21,858 nucleotides of DNA from Bacteroidota bacterium (lineage in GTDB: Bacteria > Bacteroidota > Bacteroidia > Chitinophagales > LD1), in the NCBI GenBank assembly GCA_028288545.1, contig JAQBNQ010000530.1, forward strand, positions 1 through 21,858. Direction: 5' to 3'. This document shows positions 21,563 to 21,858 of this stretch, in pieces; position 1 is the stretch's first letter; each line of letters opens with the position of its first letter. The notes below the pieces were generated by a model, which saw only the letters and a list, made by a program, of their open reading frames with translations, did no database searches and was not told where the DNA came from. Position numbers and translations under genes: made by a program.

Positions 21563-21858
21563 ATTTCAGCAAGAATTTTTTGTGCCGTCTCCCTCAATAA
21601 TATATCATTCTCCTTTTCTGCGTATTCCAGCCAGCCTTTTTTCTGCACTCCCTGATAAAATATTACCGTGTGTAGAGCAGCCGCTTTTGTCCAGCGGTGA
21701 AAATGATGTTGTTTGCTGTGTAAAACCATTTCGACAATGGTTTCATAACTCAGCTCCTCCTTAAAATAAACCTTTAATTCGGCACATTTGTCGTTTACGT
21801 TTCCCGGCTCAAATATCTTTGCAAACTTCAACGATATTTCTTTCGGCACTTCTATTTC
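21559..21858 (-). CDS. C-terminal part of a larger protein, possibly HEAT-repeat/Npt-type
   Basis: The reading frame stays open to the right edge, so only the last 99 residues are seen. They are helical, with EETIVEM-like and WTKAAALHTVIFY/LLRETAQKILAEI segments that resemble HEAT-type repeats. In Bacteroidota, genes for HEAT-repeat and ATP/ADP-translocase-like (Npt1/Npt2) membrane proteins are often followed by a short cNMP-binding protein, as here. This is recalled family knowledge, and the diagnostic membrane part would lie outside the window. The gene overlaps the downstream cNMP-binding gene by four bases. Confidence 0.6.
   Translation of the reverse strand, partial: EIEVPKEISLKFAKIFEPGNVNDKCAELKVYFKEELSYETIVEMVLHSKQHHFHRWTKAAALHTVIFYQGVQKKGWLEYAEKENDILLRETAQKILAEI

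Overview
The window looks like a chromosomal segment of a Bacteroidota bacterium, probably order Cytophagales. The reasons are: promoters of the Bacteroidota type (TTG or TTTG, about 19-20 nt, then TAnnTTTG); start codons that mostly lack Shine-Dalgarno sequences; a long Lys/Glu-rich IF-2 linker; the rimP-nusA-infB order; AGMO-like and HEAT/cyclic-nucleotide-binding genes of kinds common in this phylum; and many small dispersed palindromic repeats. The assignment to order is inference.

Layout. 1-900: repeat-rich leader and an Nfu-type Fe-S carrier gene (+). 902-2188: a multi-pass sterol-desaturase/alkylglycerol-monooxygenase-like enzyme (-). 2189-2427: hairpin repeats and a strong terminator. 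2428-7290: the rimP-nusA-infB operon (-), with a near-consensus promoter, an early leader hairpin, a Shine-Dalgarno before rimP and a hairpin between nusA and infB. 7388-8629: hflX (+), divergent from rimP. 8630-12185: an accessory, AT-rich, repeat-rich stretch. It holds a NarL-type response regulator whose reading frame is broken at an 11-C tract, twin palindromes in front of an unknown gene that seems frameshifted near its 3' end, a decayed gene fragment, a Cys-containing unknown protein and a small membrane protein. 12186-13538: a trypsin-like lipoprotein protease. 13700-17183: a TetR regulator followed by paaABCD of the phenylacetyl-CoA epoxidase (no paaE here). 17260-20481: two membrane-anchored class III adenylate cyclases with different periplasmic parts. 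20505-21098: an HD-domain phosphohydrolase. 21089 to the right edge (-): a stand-alone cNMP-binding protein translationally coupled to a truncated upstream gene.

How they fit together. The core translation/transcription operon and the paa operon are ordinary. The right end reads as a cAMP signalling neighbourhood: two synthases, a possible hydrolase and a cAMP-type receptor domain. The most unusual part is 8.6-11.8 kb. There a response regulator that could be switched by slippage in a poly-C tract lies next to a promoter with two CCGTA/TACGG palindromes centred about -42 and -79, the classic spacing for an activator of this kind. The link between the regulator, the palindromes and the unknown genes is inference, and a homopolymer sequencing error is a live alternative for the regulator.
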